DNA of 64,000 nt. Source: Croceibacterium xixiisoli (GTDB taxonomy: Bacteria > Pseudomonadota > Alphaproteobacteria > Sphingomonadales > Sphingomonadaceae). How positions within the stretch are numbered: position 1 is the stretch's first letter; each line of letters starts with the position of its first letter. The translations under genes and the position numbers were made by a program. The notes under the pieces are model-generated. The model saw nothing but the letters and a program-made list of their open reading frames with translations, searched no databases and was not told the origin of the DNA. Shown here piece by piece: positions 1 to 8,887 of this stretch. Where the stretch lies: contig NZ_WTYJ01000002.1 of assembly GCF_009827305.1 (NCBI RefSeq), forward strand, positions 248,001 through 312,000, given 5' to 3'.

Positions 1-2
1 AT

Positions 3-1916
3 CACGCGTTTCCCTGGGCTGTTCCGTCCGGATTTGTCGGGGTCGACATCTTCTTTGCGATCTCCGGCTATCTGATCGGCGGGATCATTCATCGCGAAGT
101 CCGCGCATCGCGCTTCTCCTTCGTCGAATTCTACACGCGCCGCGCGCGGCGCATCCTGCCGGCGCTGTTGTTCCTGATCCTGGTCGTATGCCTGTTGGGC
201 CTGGTCCTGTTCAACGCGCGGGAACTGACCCGGCTGGGGCGAGAGGCGCTGTTTGCGATATTTGGCGTAGGAAATCTGCACTATTGGCAATCGGCGGGCT
301 ATTTTCAGGACAATACCGCCCGCCACACGCTGTTGATGACCTGGTCGCTGGGCGTGGAAGAACAATTCTATGTCGTCTTCCCGTTCGTGATGCTGCTGCT
401 GGCGCGGTTGCGGGCGAGCATGGCGATCGGGGCGATGGTGGCGCTGTCCGCCTTTTCCTTCGCGCTGTCGATCCTGGCGGTGTTCGAGGCACCGGTATCG
501 GCATTCTATCTGTTGCCGCCACGCGCGTGGGAGATGGGCGCAGGGGCGGCGCTCGCGATGCTGCATGCGGAGCGGGCAGGAGCGCCGGGGTCGGGGCAGG
601 CGCCAGGGCGAGCGCTGGCGATCGATATCGCCAGTGTCGCGGGGCTGGTCGCCATGGTCGCCGCCATGTTCCTGTTCGATCATGACACGCTGTTTCCCGG
701 ATTTGCCGCGCTGTTGCCGGTGGGCGCCGCCGTGCTGTTGCTGCACAGTCCGCATGGCGTGGCCAACCGGATGCTGGGTTGGGCGCCGCTGCGCTTCGTC
801 GGGCTGGTCTCCTATTCCTGGTATCTTTGGCATTGGCCGTTGATGGCCATGGTGCGGGTGTCGTCCGACTACCCGCCCTCATTCGGCGTGATGCTGGGCG
901 TGGTGGGGCTCAGTTTCGGGCTGGCGGTGCTGTCGTGGCGCTTTGTCGAACAACCTTTCCGCAAGCCGGGGGGCAATTCCCGCACAGTGCTGCTGCGCTA
1001 CGCCGCCGCGATGGCGGTCTGCGGTCTGTTGCCGCTGTCGTTCATGGTCACACGCGGATTGCCGATGCGGCTGCCCGAAGCGGCGCAGACGGTGGTGGCA
1101 CAGCGGACCTCGCCCTGCTTGCGAATGTTCGAATCGAGCGCGCCGGTGGGGGGAAAATGCGCGCCTGCCGGGGCGCGGGTGGCGCTGTTGGGGGACAGCC
1201 ATGCCGCCGCGCTGGAGCCGGGGCTGGTCGCCTATCTGGCGCGCCAGGACGCCGGCCTGCTGCGGGTGGAGAAGGCGGCCTGCCCGCCGCTGTCCGGCTT
1301 TACCTCCCGCGATGCGACGCGGTTGAGCCAGGCGGCCTATTGCGGAGCCTTCATCAAAACCACGGTCGCGCGGCTGGCGCGCGATCCCACGATCGAAACG
1401 GTGGTCATCGCCGGTTCCTGGCCCAGCCGGGAGGAAAATGGCCGCTTCCACCGGTTCGACAACGGCGTGATCGGCGCGCAGGTTACATCGGAACAGGCCG
1501 TGCGGGAGGGGCTGACGCGGCTGATCGACCAGCTGCACGCCGCGGGCAAGACGGTCGTGCTGGTCGGAGATATTCCCCGGTTCGATTTCGACCCGTATCA
1601 GCACGCGGTGATCGGCACCTTGCCGCTGCGCCATGCGCTGGCCCAGGCGGTCGGCGGGCCACGGCACAATGCGCCGGATTTCCAGCAAGAGAGCGATCTG
1701 GACCCGGCATATGAGCCGACCGCGATGCTGGTGCGGAACATCGCGCGATCGCGGCCGCAGGTGCGCTATCTCGAGGTGCGGGCGCAATTCTGCCAAGAGG
1801 GACAATGCCGCTTCATGCGCGATGGCCGGCCCTGGTTCGCCGACAAGCATCATCTGTCCACGCAAGGCGCCATGGCGATCGAATGGGATGCAGTGCTCGG
1901 CGGAGCGGAGCAGTAA
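3..1916 (+). CDS. Acyltransferase 3 family membrane protein with C-terminal SGNH domain, 5' partial
   Basis: The reading frame is open from the window edge, so the start lies upstream. The first codons carry GFVGVDIFFAISGYLI, the conserved second-helix region of OafA/YrhL-type acyltransferases, which move O-acyl groups onto surface polysaccharides or peptidoglycan. About ten hydrophobic helices follow, including the SLGVEEQFYVVFP segment that holds the family's conserved E-Q-F. The last third is soluble and looks like an SGNH esterase domain: LLGDSHAAALEP gives the GDSH block with the nucleophile serine, and DKHHLS near the end gives the D-x-x-H block. This membrane-plus-SGNH layout is typical of O-antigen acetylases. 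The specific substrate cannot be told. Confidence 0.9.
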   Translation, partial: HAFPWAVPSGFVGVDIFFAISGYLIGGIIHREVRASRFSFVEFYTRRARRILPALLFLILVVCLLGLVLFNARELTRLGREALFAIFGVGNLHYWQSAGYFQDNTARHTLLMTWSLGVEEQFYVVFPFVMLLLARLRASMAIGAMVALSAFSFALSILAVFEAPVSAFYLLPPRAWEMGAGAALAMLHAERAGAPGSGQAPGRALAIDIASVAGLVAMVAAMFLFDHDTLFPGFAALLPVGAAVLLLHSPHGVANRMLGWAPLRFVGLVSYSWYLWHWPLMAMVRVSSDYPPSFGVMLGVVGLSFGLAVLSWRFVEQPFRKPGGNSRTVLLRYAAAMAVCGLLPLSFMVTRGLPMRLPEAAQTVVAQRTSPCLRMFESSAPVGGKCAPAGARVALLGDSHAAALEPGLVAYLARQDAGLLRVEKAACPPLSGFTSRDATRLSQAAYCGAFIKTTVARLARDPTIETVVIAGSWPSREENGRFHRFDNGVIGAQVTSEQAVREGLTRLIDQLHAAGKTVVLVGDIPRFDFDPYQHAVIGTLPLRHALAQAVGGPRHNAPDFQQESDLDPAYEPTAMLVRNIARSRPQVRYLEVRAQFCQEGQCRFMRDGRPWFADKHHLSTQGAMAIEWDAVLGGAEQ

Positions 1917-1989
1917 GTCGGATTGAGCCTCTCGGGCAAATCATGACCGGGTCCGGACCTGCCCAGTCCGCGCTCCCCAACCCGCCAAA

Positions 1990-2060
1990 ATCCTCCCCCA
2001 GCTCGCTGGGGGAGGGGAACCGCCCGGAACGGGTGGTGGAGGGGCCGCGCGAAGCGCGGA
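1990..2060. repeat. Dispersed-type intergenic repeat made of three consecutive hairpins
   Basis: Three short palindromes follow each other: CCTCCCCCAGC/GCTGGGGGAGG (1992-2002 with 2005-2015), ACC-G-CCCG/CGGGTGGT (2019-2037) and CCGCGC-GAA-GCGCGG (2045-2059). The layout resembles the extragenic palindromic repeats scattered through sphingomonad genomes, though only one copy is in this window. It sits just after the acyltransferase stop and may terminate or stabilise its mRNA. Apart from this repeat and the REP at 2105, I see nothing else in the stretch 1917-2323. Confidence 0.6.
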
Positions 2061-2104
2061 GCAACCCTGCTTCCGATCGCGGAAAGACGGTCTCTTTGGG
2101 TTTA

Positions 2105-2130
2105 GTGTCCCCGGAACGGCCCAGCTGGGC
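2105..2130 (+). repeat. REP-type repeat (GTGTCCCCGGAAC) with adjoining palindrome
   Basis: GTGTCCCCGGAAC at 2105-2117 is followed by the perfect palindrome GCCCAGCTGGGC (2119-2130). The same 12-13 bp core recurs at 3351, 4536 and 4551 in this orientation, and inverted at 14967 and 16848. The repeats lie next to pieces of a RAYT transposase, the enzyme family that mobilises REPs. Confidence 0.65.
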
Positions 2131-2323
2131 GGCCTTTGGTATGGGTCCCGCTTCCCGTTTTGATGTGCGGCACCCTCATGTTTTAGAGGTGGCACGCCAC
2201 GCGGCTAGATGATCAAGATGGACCGCAGGGTAAAAATTGGTGCAGAAATGTATAGTTATCTTTGGTGAGTATCCTCTTGGGGATTACTGTTAGTCCCCGC
2301 GTTGATAATTTGGAAGTCAATAT

Positions 2324-2830
2324 ATGCGAGCAATAGCGCTGATTGCTATATTACTTTCTTCATGCGGTATTTTTGAAAAAGATATTGGATATGCAAAGGT
2401 TGAAGAAAAGAGTGGGTTTTCTTATGCCGACCGCAGGGTGGGAGGACAAATTTGTAGATTGAGTGGTGGAGATGTAATTTTTAGGCGCAATGATTTTTTG
2501 AATCAAGCGGCCGGTCTCGCATCGTTTAAGGTAAGTGGTGATATATACTCTGATCAGTACATGTATTACGTAAAACCATTTGGGGAATTGGCTGAGTCTG
2601 AGTGTAATTTATACCCAAATCCTACCAGATATGCATATTGGGATAATGATGGGATGGTTAATTTGCTGGACGTTTCCTTTGGTTATAGTACTTTGACTAA
2701 ATCCGTCGGAAATGAGCAAGAGATAAATAATGAAAAGGTGCTTCTTTCATATTGGAATTTATCTGAGCCCGGTGATGCAAGTGTAGAAGTTGATGGTGTG
2801 GTTTTGCCTCGCTCTGCTTGGAATCCTTAG
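2324..2830 (+). CDS. AT-rich hypothetical lipoprotein
   Basis: A 168-residue protein with a short hydrophobic leader ending in the lipobox LLSSC at residues 11-15, so it is probably an exported lipoprotein. No family was recognised. Codon use is clearly AT-rich (many ATA, TTT, AAA, GAT codons), unlike the GC-rich genes around it, which suggests recent transfer. Its 3' end overlaps the start of a truncated RAYT fragment, so the last residues may belong to a junction rather than the original protein. It lies between two REPs (2105 and 3351). Confidence 0.65.
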   Translation: MRAIALIAILLSSCGIFEKDIGYAKVEEKSGFSYADRRVGGQICRLSGGDVIFRRNDFLNQAAGLASFKVSGDIYSDQYMYYVKPFGELAESECNLYPNPTRYAYWDNDGMVNLLDVSFGYSTLTKSVGNEQEINNEKVLLSYWNLSEPGDASVEVDGVVLPRSAWNP

Positions 2831-3340
2831 AAAATATTTCGAAAGTTGGCTGTTTGGGCCGTTGTCTGGCGTGGTGCCTGATGGACAATCATGTTCACCT
2901 GATCCTCGTGCCGCAGGATGCAGGCGGATTGCGGACGGCTCTGGGGGAAGCGCACCGGCGCTACACGCGGCATGTCAATTTCCGCGAGGAGTGGCGTGGT
3001 TATTTGTTTCAGGGGCGGTTCGCCAGCTATCCGATGGAAGACGCGCATCTGATGACGGCGGTGCGAGCAAAATCCGGTTACGGCCGGGCTGGAGGATGAT
3101 CCGTTGACGGATGGAGTCCTGGCTGGCGCGAAGGGGGCGAACTGGCAGGCAATGCTGCGCTACGGCCTTGAAGCGGGTGATCTGGATGCAGATGGAGAAG
3201 GGGTCGCGGAAGCGATCGAAGCCCGCCTTCGCACCGGGCGGCCGCTGGCTGCGCAGGACTGGATCGCACGGCAGGATGTCGAACTTGGCCGGCGGCTGTT
3301 GCCGGGAAAGCCTGGGCCGAAACCAAAGCGCGCTTGAGGG
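2818..3340 (+). pseudogene. Decayed REP-associated tyrosine transposase (RAYT, Transposase_17 family)
   Basis: The frame 2818-3099 carries CLMDNHVHLILVP, the HUH (His-hydrophobic-His) core of the Y1 transposase family that acts on REP sequences, then the RHVNFREEWRGYLFQGRF region and MEDAHLM. The N-terminal strand before the HUH motif is missing, and after MEDAHLM the normal YVELNPVRA helix with the catalytic tyrosine is lost. A second frame, 3104-3337, gives the C-terminal tail (GLEAGD, TGRPLAAQDWIAR, PGKPGPKPKRA). So the gene is cut at the 5' end, internally deleted and frameshifted. A REP follows 10 bp after the stop. Confidence 0.8.
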
Positions 3341-3347
3341 GGGTAAA

Positions 3348-3363
3348 TATCATGTCCCCGGAA
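3348..3363 (+). repeat. REP directly downstream of the RAYT pseudogene
   Basis: ATCATGTCCCCGGAAC follows the RAYT tail stop codon by about ten bases, the usual place for a RAYT-flanking REP. It matches the copies at 2105 and 4536 in orientation and is inverted relative to 14967 and 16848. Confidence 0.7.
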
Positions 3364-3585
3364 CTTCGCGGCGGAGCGGGGCATTCAGGCGGAATGGAAG
3401 AATTCCGGGGCGAGTGCTTTTCTCGATCGGATTGAGACAGTTCTTGAACGAAAGCCCAGACCAGCAAGGCGCGGACCCACGAAGAAGTAAAATGCCCTGC
3501 CACCGTAAATCCAATTGTAACGGCCAAAACCCCTGTGCGATGGTAAGGTGATTGACCGGAAACCCATCGCGCCGGAAGGAGAAAT

Positions 3586-4212
3586 ATGCGCCGGACGGTA
3601 TCGACATTGCTACGCCAGAGTATCTGTATTCCGACCGCAATGAGCCTGCTGGGCTGCGGCGACGTCGCAGCGCCGCCGCCCTACATTGGCGCCACCTATT
3701 CAGGGCCCGTACGTGCCGAAATAGACGACAGCGATTTTCCAATCACCAAGTGGCGCTCCGGTGACGCGACGGCGAAGTTTGAAGAGATCGCACCAGGGCG
3801 GGCGCGCCTGATCTTGTTTGGCACGATCGAGAATGAAGGCGACGCCAGCTTCACCGTAGACGGCGACTATGATGATGCTGGCTTTCGCCACATCGGCTCC
3901 AGTATCAACCTGTCGATCGACGCGGAAGGCACGGTCAGTGGTGGCGGAGTTTCGGGCAACCATGATTATCGGCTTTCCGGTACCTTGACCGAGAGAGCCC
4001 TCAATCTGGCGGTTCAATACCGGCCGACGGGCAGTGCCGCAGCATCCACCCTGCGCGAAATCATGTTCCGATACAACTTGTCGAATGAGGCGACAGCCAA
4101 AGACTCCAAATCGGATAAACCTTGTCGGACAATACGATACGAAATGCGTCCCGTCGCAAACATAGGTGATGGGACCATGTCGATGCTAAGCGTTCCGATT
4201 TGCCTGAACTGA
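3586..4212 (+). CDS. Hypothetical lipoprotein, 208 aa
   Basis: ATG at 3586 has a clear ribosome binding site (AAGGAGAAAT directly upstream). Residues 1-24 look like a signal peptide with the lipobox SLLGC, so the mature protein should be lipid-anchored. The rest is polar, with beta-rich stretches such as DGDYDDAGFRHIG and SGNHDYRLSG and two late cysteines. I do not recognise the family. Base composition is closer to the chromosome than in its two AT-rich neighbours, although it too lies between REP copies and RAYT fragments. Confidence 0.65.
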   Translation: MRRTVSTLLRQSICIPTAMSLLGCGDVAAPPPYIGATYSGPVRAEIDDSDFPITKWRSGDATAKFEEIAPGRARLILFGTIENEGDASFTVDGDYDDAGFRHIGSSINLSIDAEGTVSGGGVSGNHDYRLSGTLTERALNLAVQYRPTGSAAASTLREIMFRYNLSNEATAKDSKSDKPCRTIRYEMRPVANIGDGTMSMLSVPICLN

Positions 4213-4294
4213 GTAGCCCTTGGGCGCCTTGTATCTCGATTTGAGGTCAGGACTACAGGGCGCAAATATGTGACTGAAGGATAATCCGTCACCG

Positions 4295-4519
4295 GTGTGG
4301 CCGTGCCGGACGCGACCGGTGAATTGGCAGGCGATGCTGCTCTACGGCCTTGAAGCGGGCGATCTGAATGCAGATGGAGAAGCGGTCGCGGAAGCGATGG
4401 AAGCCCGCCTTCGCACCGGGCGGCCGCTGGCTACGCAGGACTGGATCGCATGGCAGGAGGTTGAACTTGGTGGGCGGCTGTTGCCGGGAAAGCCTGGGCC
4501 GAGACTGAAGCGCGCTTGA
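4295..4519 (+). pseudogene. Solo C-terminal tail of a RAYT transposase
   Basis: From NWQAMLLYGLEAGD to RLLPGKPGPRLKRA this 74-codon stretch is nearly the same as the tail of the RAYT remnant at 3124-3337, at both protein and DNA level. No HUH domain precedes it, so it cannot be an active transposase. It ends with GCGCTTGAGGGGGG and then a REP, as in the other copy. It is one of four tail copies in the window. Confidence 0.75.
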
Positions 4520-4532
4520 GGGGGGGATGAGT

Positions 4533-4560
4533 ATTGTGTTCCCGGAACTTGTGTCCCCGA
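4533..4560 (+). repeat. Two adjacent REP cores
   Basis: ATTGTGTTCCCGGAAC (4533-4548) is followed two bases later by GTGTCCCCGA (4551-4560). The first is the expected REP after the RAYT tail; the second is a partial extra copy in the same direction, suggesting repeated insertion or recombination at this point. Confidence 0.65.
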
Positions 4561-4628
4561 AAATCGAACTAGACTTTCAGGCACAATGACTGCAAATGTC
4601 ATATTCGATGCAGAATAGGTAACGGCGA

Positions 4629-4991
4629 ATGTTATTACGAATAACTGCGGTCGTCTTGATTTCTTTTATGTCAATATCTTGTAGAGCGGAGCCGAAGATT
4701 TCACTCGAGGATATCGAGGGTGTGTACTATAACGGAGATTGCCCGGCAATTAAATTATTCGGCAATGAATTAAATGTCGAGCAAGCGGTGATGAATGTGA
4801 AATTAGTAAGAATAAAGGGTGTTGATGTATTAGTGGGTTCTAGTTCTGTATTTTACAATGTTAACAATGGCGAATGTAAAATTGTTATTTTAAATGATCC
4901 AAGATATTATGATATAGAAAAAAATGAAAACTCCGTATCAATCCGGATTTCTTCTGAAGACAGGAAAAAATCGATGCGTTGGGAGAATTAG
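4629..4991 (+). CDS. AT-rich small hypothetical lipoprotein
   Basis: A 120-residue product with a hydrophobic leader and the lipobox MSISC at residues 14-18, so probably an exported lipoprotein. The body is rich in Lys, Asn, Ile and Val and has two further cysteines (GDCPAIKLFGN and GECKIVIL), which might pair in the periplasm. No family recognised. The gene is visibly AT-rich and so most likely foreign. It is the third lipoprotein gene in the REP-studded patch. Confidence 0.6.
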   Translation: MLLRITAVVLISFMSISCRAEPKISLEDIEGVYYNGDCPAIKLFGNELNVEQAVMNVKLVRIKGVDVLVGSSSVFYNVNNGECKIVILNDPRYYDIEKNENSVSIRISSEDRKKSMRWEN

Positions 4992-5096
4992 CCTCAGGAT
5001 TTCTGGGGGCACAGTACCTAATTGTGGGCTCTGAAGCCAAAGCGCGAAGTTGGGTTCAGTTGAGTATCATTTCCCCTCAACCCGCACACTCCCCCA

Positions 5097-6962
5097 TCAC
5101 CCCCGCGCCCCCGCCACATACCGCTCCACATTGCGCCCCAGCACATCCAGCGGCACATTGCCGCCGGTCACCACCGCATCGTTGAACGCCTTCAGATCAT
5201 AGGCTGCACCCAGCTCCTGCCGCGCCCGGTCGCGCTGGCGCGCGATCTCGCTGTGCCCCACCTTGTAGCCGCAGGCCTGGCCCGGCCATGAGCAATAGCG
5301 GTCGACTTCATTGACCACCTGTTCGCGCTTGTTGCCATTGCGGTCCATGAACAGGGCGATCGCCTGTTCGCGGGTCCAGCCCTTGGCGTGCAGCCCGGTG
5401 TCGGCGATCAGGCGGCAGGCGCGAAACGCCTGATCCTGCAGGAAACCCAGCCGCCAGGCCGGATTGTCGGCATAGGCGCCCAGCTCATCGGCCAGCTGTT
5501 CGGCATACAGCGCCCAGCCTTCGGAATAGGCATTGAACGCCAGGATGGATCGGATCAGCGGCTGCTGATTGGCATATTCGCCCTGCCACACATGGCCGGG
5601 AATGGTTTCGTGGAACACCAGCGTGGGCACATCATATTTACGGTGCAGATCGGTGGTGCGCAGATTGATCCACATCTTGCCCGGAATGCTGCCATCCTTC
5701 GATCCCGCCCCGCCATAGGCGGTGGGCGCGCCCGGCTCTTCGGCCAGGGGCAGGCGGCGCACTTCCAGCTGCGCGGGCACCAGCGTGTTGAAGGCGCGCG
5801 GCATTTGCGCGCGGATCCAGCCGATCCGCTCTTCGATGAAGCGCATGATCTCCGCCCGGCCCGGATCGCCGGGGGCAAACTTGAACCGCGCATCCTGCCC
5901 CAGCGCCGTCATCCGCGCGCCCACGCTGCCCTGGCTATAGCCGAGCCCGCGCAGGATGGGGTCCATCCGGCCGTGGATTTCCTCCAGCTGGGCCAGCCCC
6001 ATCTGGTGGATCTCCTCGGCGGTCATGCTGGTGGTGGTGCTCGCCCGCAGCGCCCAGCTGTAATATTCCGCGCCCCCGGGGCGTGAACCCATGCCCGGAT
6101 CGGCCACCGCCCGCGCGCGCTGGCGCTGCATTTCGGCCAGCTGCCGCTGCAGCGCCGGTACGATGGCATCGGTCACGATCGGCACCGCGCGGAACTGCCA
6201 TGGTCCCGTCACAGCATTGGGTATGGCGGCCGTCCGGCGCACCAGCGATTCGACCAGCGTTCCGCCCGATCGGGCATCGCTGATCGATGCCTCCAGCTGG
6301 GCAATGGTCCGGTCGATCAGGAAATCCGGCGCGATCAGGCCCATGTCGGCCGCCCGCCGGGTCCGCTCCAGCTCGCCATCCAGCGCCGCGGGGATCTGCG
6401 CCAGGCGGGACAGATAGGCTTCGGCATCATCTGCACTCGCGATCGGATGATCGGCATCCAGGAAGCGCGGCAGATCCAGATAGCCGCCCACATTCTGCAC
6501 CACGACATAGGGCGTGTTGCGCCAGCTGCCGACCGCCACATCGCCATAGGGCAGGGCAAAACCCTCCAGCGCATTGGCATAGGCGCTTTCGATCACCTCG
6601 AAACTGGTCCGCGTCGCCGGGTCCAGCGCGTCCTTCGGGTAAGCCCGCACCCGCGCCAGATCGCGCCGCAGCTGATCGGCATAGGCGGCCTGGCCCTTGG
6701 CCGAAACATCCTTCAACCGCCCGCGCAGCGCGGCATGATCGCCCACATCCACCCCCAGCGCAGTCGCCCGGTCGGGCTCATGCTGCAACAGGTTCCACGC
6801 CACATCGTCGAGCAATTGCTCAGGCGTCAGCGTGTGGTCATCCGGCGCATTCCTGCTGCCACCAAACAGATGGCGGCAACCGGGCAGGCCGGCGACGGCG
6901 GCGGCGAGCCCCATACCGGCAAGGGCATTACGGCGGGAGAGCGGAGGGAGAGTCTGGGTCAT
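5097..6962 (-). CDS. DUF885 family protein, exported, probable metallopeptidase-like
   Basis: A 621-residue protein of normal length for DUF885. The N-terminus has a twin-arginine-type leader (SRRNALAGMGLAAAVAGLPGC) that also reads as a lipobox, so it is likely exported and lipid-anchored. The family's diagnostic HETIPGHVWQ motif is present at about residues 453-462 and is followed by EGWALYAEQLADELG; together these resemble a zinc-peptidase HExxH-like site. The family is usually annotated as a putative periplasmic peptidase; the substrate is unknown. It is a single gene facing left, with no obvious operon partners. Confidence 0.85.
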   Translation of the reverse strand: MTQTLPPLSRRNALAGMGLAAAVAGLPGCRHLFGGSRNAPDDHTLTPEQLLDDVAWNLLQHEPDRATALGVDVGDHAALRGRLKDVSAKGQAAYADQLRRDLARVRAYPKDALDPATRTSFEVIESAYANALEGFALPYGDVAVGSWRNTPYVVVQNVGGYLDLPRFLDADHPIASADDAEAYLSRLAQIPAALDGELERTRRAADMGLIAPDFLIDRTIAQLEASISDARSGGTLVESLVRRTAAIPNAVTGPWQFRAVPIVTDAIVPALQRQLAEMQRQRARAVADPGMGSRPGGAEYYSWALRASTTTSMTAEEIHQMGLAQLEEIHGRMDPILRGLGYSQGSVGARMTALGQDARFKFAPGDPGRAEIMRFIEERIGWIRAQMPRAFNTLVPAQLEVRRLPLAEEPGAPTAYGGAGSKDGSIPGKMWINLRTTDLHRKYDVPTLVFHETIPGHVWQGEYANQQPLIRSILAFNAYSEGWALYAEQLADELGAYADNPAWRLGFLQDQAFRACRLIADTGLHAKGWTREQAIALFMDRNGNKREQVVNEVDRYCSWPGQACGYKVGHSEIARQRDRARQELGAAYDLKAFNDAVVTGGNVPLDVLGRNVERYVAGARG

Positions 6963-7059
6963 CCCCCAGTCCTCGCGCTACAGCCCGCGCGTGTCAAACA
7001 GCCGTGGCCGATGTCGCAAATCGCTTCCCACCGCCTGCCGGATGGCCTAGCCCATCGGC

Positions 7060-7269
7060 ATGGATTTCATACTCTCCCTGGTCACGCTGGCCGCCATCGT
7101 GCTGATGCTGGGCGCCGTGTGGCTGTGGCGTCGGCATGGCCAGCGCAAGCAGGCGGTGCTGATGGTGCTGCTGGCCTTCGTGATGGTGGTCAATGTGCTG
7201 ATCTGGACCCTGCCGGACAGCGGCGGCCAGGCCCTGCGCGATCGCGCTGCTGCGGCAGCGGAAGAGTAA
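7060..7269 (+). CDS. Small two-helix membrane protein
   Basis: A 69-residue protein with two predicted membrane segments, about residues 3-23 and 32-51, joined by a basic loop (RRHGQRKQ). The loop suggests an N-out, C-out hairpin in the inner membrane. The tail is charged and alanine-rich. No family recognised. It starts 97 bp from the divergent DUF885 gene. Hydrophobic layout and GC-rich third positions support a real gene. Confidence 0.6.
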   Translation: MDFILSLVTLAAIVLMLGAVWLWRRHGQRKQAVLMVLLAFVMVVNVLIWTLPDSGGQALRDRAAAAAEE

Positions 7270-7300
7270 CCCTTCCCCCGCTGCCGTCCGGCGGTTTGCA

Positions 7301-7999
7301 TCAATCCTTGGGAATTTCCCACTTCACGCTGCCGGAATAGGTGCCCACCGTCCGCGCGCCGCTGTTGTCCATCGCGGCATCGAACCGCGCGCGCCGGGTG
7401 ATCAGGCTGCAGGTGGTCGCATCCAGCCGGGCATTGCCCGATGTGGTGGTGATTTCGCAGGCGTTCACCCGGCCATTGCTGCCGATCACCAGCCGGTAAT
7501 GGCTCGTCCCCTCGATGCCCCGGCGCAATTCATTGGCCGGATAGTCATCGGTGGAAATCCACCCCGCCGGGCTGTTGATCGCCTTCGCCCGCACCGGGCT
7601 GAATGTGGCCGTCGGGCTCGGCATGGGCGGCGGGGGAGGGGTCGGGATGCTGATCGGCCCGGTGTCATTGCTGCCCGCTGTCGGGTTGCCATAGGCTGGA
7701 TCGAGCGGCATGGGGTCGGACGGGATCGGCGGCAGCGGGGTCAGCACCAATTCCGGCGACGGCCGCACGACCGGGGTATCGTCACGCGGTTGCGCGCTGG
7801 CTTCCGGCGTGGGGGCGGGCGGTGGCGGTATGTCGACGGGCACATCGAAGATCGTGGTGGTTTCACCTTGGAGCTTGATCCCCCCATTCACCGCCAATCC
7901 GGCAACCACCCCCACAGCGAGCAGCGCGTGGATTCCGCCCACGGCAATGATGGTGGCAGCTCTGCGGCGGGGATCACTGGCCTGGTCCATGTAAGACAT
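7301..7999 (-). CDS. TonB-like energy transducer
   Basis: A 232-residue protein with one N-terminal membrane helix (around residues 17-37), a long proline-rich periplasmic spacer (PPPPAPTPEA, PTPPPPPMPSP) and a C-terminal TonB domain (about the last 80 residues, including YRLVIGSNGRVNACEI and a paired cysteine set). TonB proteins pass proton-motive energy from ExbBD to outer-membrane receptors. No exbB, exbD or receptor gene is next to it. I chose the ATG at 7999, which has GAGAGGA upstream, over the GTG six bases earlier. A palindrome lies 41 bp upstream (8040-8057). Confidence 0.85.
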   Translation of the reverse strand: MSYMDQASDPRRRAATIIAVGGIHALLAVGVVAGLAVNGGIKLQGETTTIFDVPVDIPPPPAPTPEASAQPRDDTPVVRPSPELVLTPLPPIPSDPMPLDPAYGNPTAGSNDTGPISIPTPPPPPMPSPTATFSPVRAKAINSPAGWISTDDYPANELRRGIEGTSHYRLVIGSNGRVNACEITTTSGNARLDATTCSLITRRARFDAAMDNSGARTVGTYSGSVKWEIPKD

Positions 8000-8039
8000 A
8001 AGCACATCCTCTCTGTCGGTCCGCTTTGTGCGGACTCGC

Positions 8040-8057
8040 GTAATGGTGTAACATTAC
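8040..8057. promoter_or_regulatory. Candidate operator upstream of the TonB-like gene
   Basis: GTAATG-N6-CATTAC is a perfect inverted repeat lying 41-58 bp before the TonB-like start codon, a usual place for a repressor or activator site. The regulator is not known; iron control is only a guess from the gene's role. Confidence 0.35.
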
Positions 8058-8079
8058 AGATGAGTCGTGCAATAGACAA

Positions 8080-8131
8080 GCCCTGCCGAAGCAGGGCCTG
8101 CGCCAAAAATCCCTACCCCGCCGAAACGGGG
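8080..8131 (-). terminator. Tandem hairpins after the alpha/beta hydrolase gene
   Basis: Read on the minus strand, CCCCG-loop-CGGGG (8131-8116) comes first, followed by GGGATTTTTGG, and then GCCCTGC-TTCG-GCAGGGC (8097-8080), a strong UUCG-loop hairpin followed by TTGT. Both lie between the hydrolase stop (8139) and the TonB-like start, so they probably end hydrolase transcription. Confidence 0.55.
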
Positions 8132-8138
8132 CCCGAAT

Positions 8139-8795
8139 TCAGCGGATCGGGCAGGACGGATCGAGCCGGAAATCGAGATATTTGTCCACCGAACCCATCA
8201 GTTCCTCGATCTCGTTTTCGAAGAAGTGGTTCGCGCGGGGGATCTCATCGTGGTGGATCGTGATGTGCTTCTGCGTGCGCAGCTTGTCGACCAGCTTCTG
8301 CACCGAATTGGGCTGCACCACCGTATCGGCCAGGCCCTGAACGAAAATGCCGGAGGCCGGGCAGGGCGCCAGGAAGGAGAAGTCATACATGTTCGCCGGC
8401 GGCGCGACCGAGATGAAGCCGCGGATTTCCGGGCGGCGCATCAGCAATTGCATGCCGATCAGCGCACCGAAGCTGACGCCCGCGACCCAGGTCACCTGCG
8501 CTTCGGGGTGGATCGACTGCACCCAGTCCAGCGCGCTCGCCGCATCGGACAGTTCGCCGATGCCATTGTCGAAACTGCCCTGGCTGCGGCCCACGCCCCG
8601 GAAATTGAAGCGCAATGTGGCAAAGCCGCGATCGGTGAAGGTCTTGTACAGCCGCTGCACGATCCGGTCGTTCATCGTGCCACCGCCCTGCGAATGCGGG
8701 TGCAGGATCATGGCCACGGGCGCACGCGGGCGCGGCGCAGGGGAGAAACGGCCTTCGAGACGGCCTTCGGGTCCAGGAAAAATGACGGAGGGCAT
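8139..8795 (-). CDS. Alpha/beta hydrolase (dienelactone-hydrolase/YfhR-like)
   Basis: A 218-residue hydrolase. HPHSQGGGTMND after the first strands is the oxyanion region, FRGVGRSQGSFDNG is the conserved loop of this subgroup, and the nucleophile elbow is GVSFGA. The C-terminus has D in QGLADTVV and H in RANHFF, completing Ser-Asp-His. There is no signal peptide, so it acts in the cytoplasm. It is divergent from the cysteine desulfurase pair, with about 90 bp between starts. Substrate unknown. Confidence 0.85.
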   Translation of the reverse strand: MPSVIFPGPEGRLEGRFSPAPRPRAPVAMILHPHSQGGGTMNDRIVQRLYKTFTDRGFATLRFNFRGVGRSQGSFDNGIGELSDAASALDWVQSIHPEAQVTWVAGVSFGALIGMQLLMRRPEIRGFISVAPPANMYDFSFLAPCPASGIFVQGLADTVVQPNSVQKLVDKLRTQKHITIHHDEIPRANHFFENEIEELMGSVDKYLDFRLDPSCPIR

Positions 8796-8887
8796 GGCGT
8801 TGGACTCTGTTCTGCAAAGAGGCGCGACTGGCGCGCGGAAAGTGCCGGGCTATATAGGGTTTCAGTCCCATTTCGCAATTGTTACCG

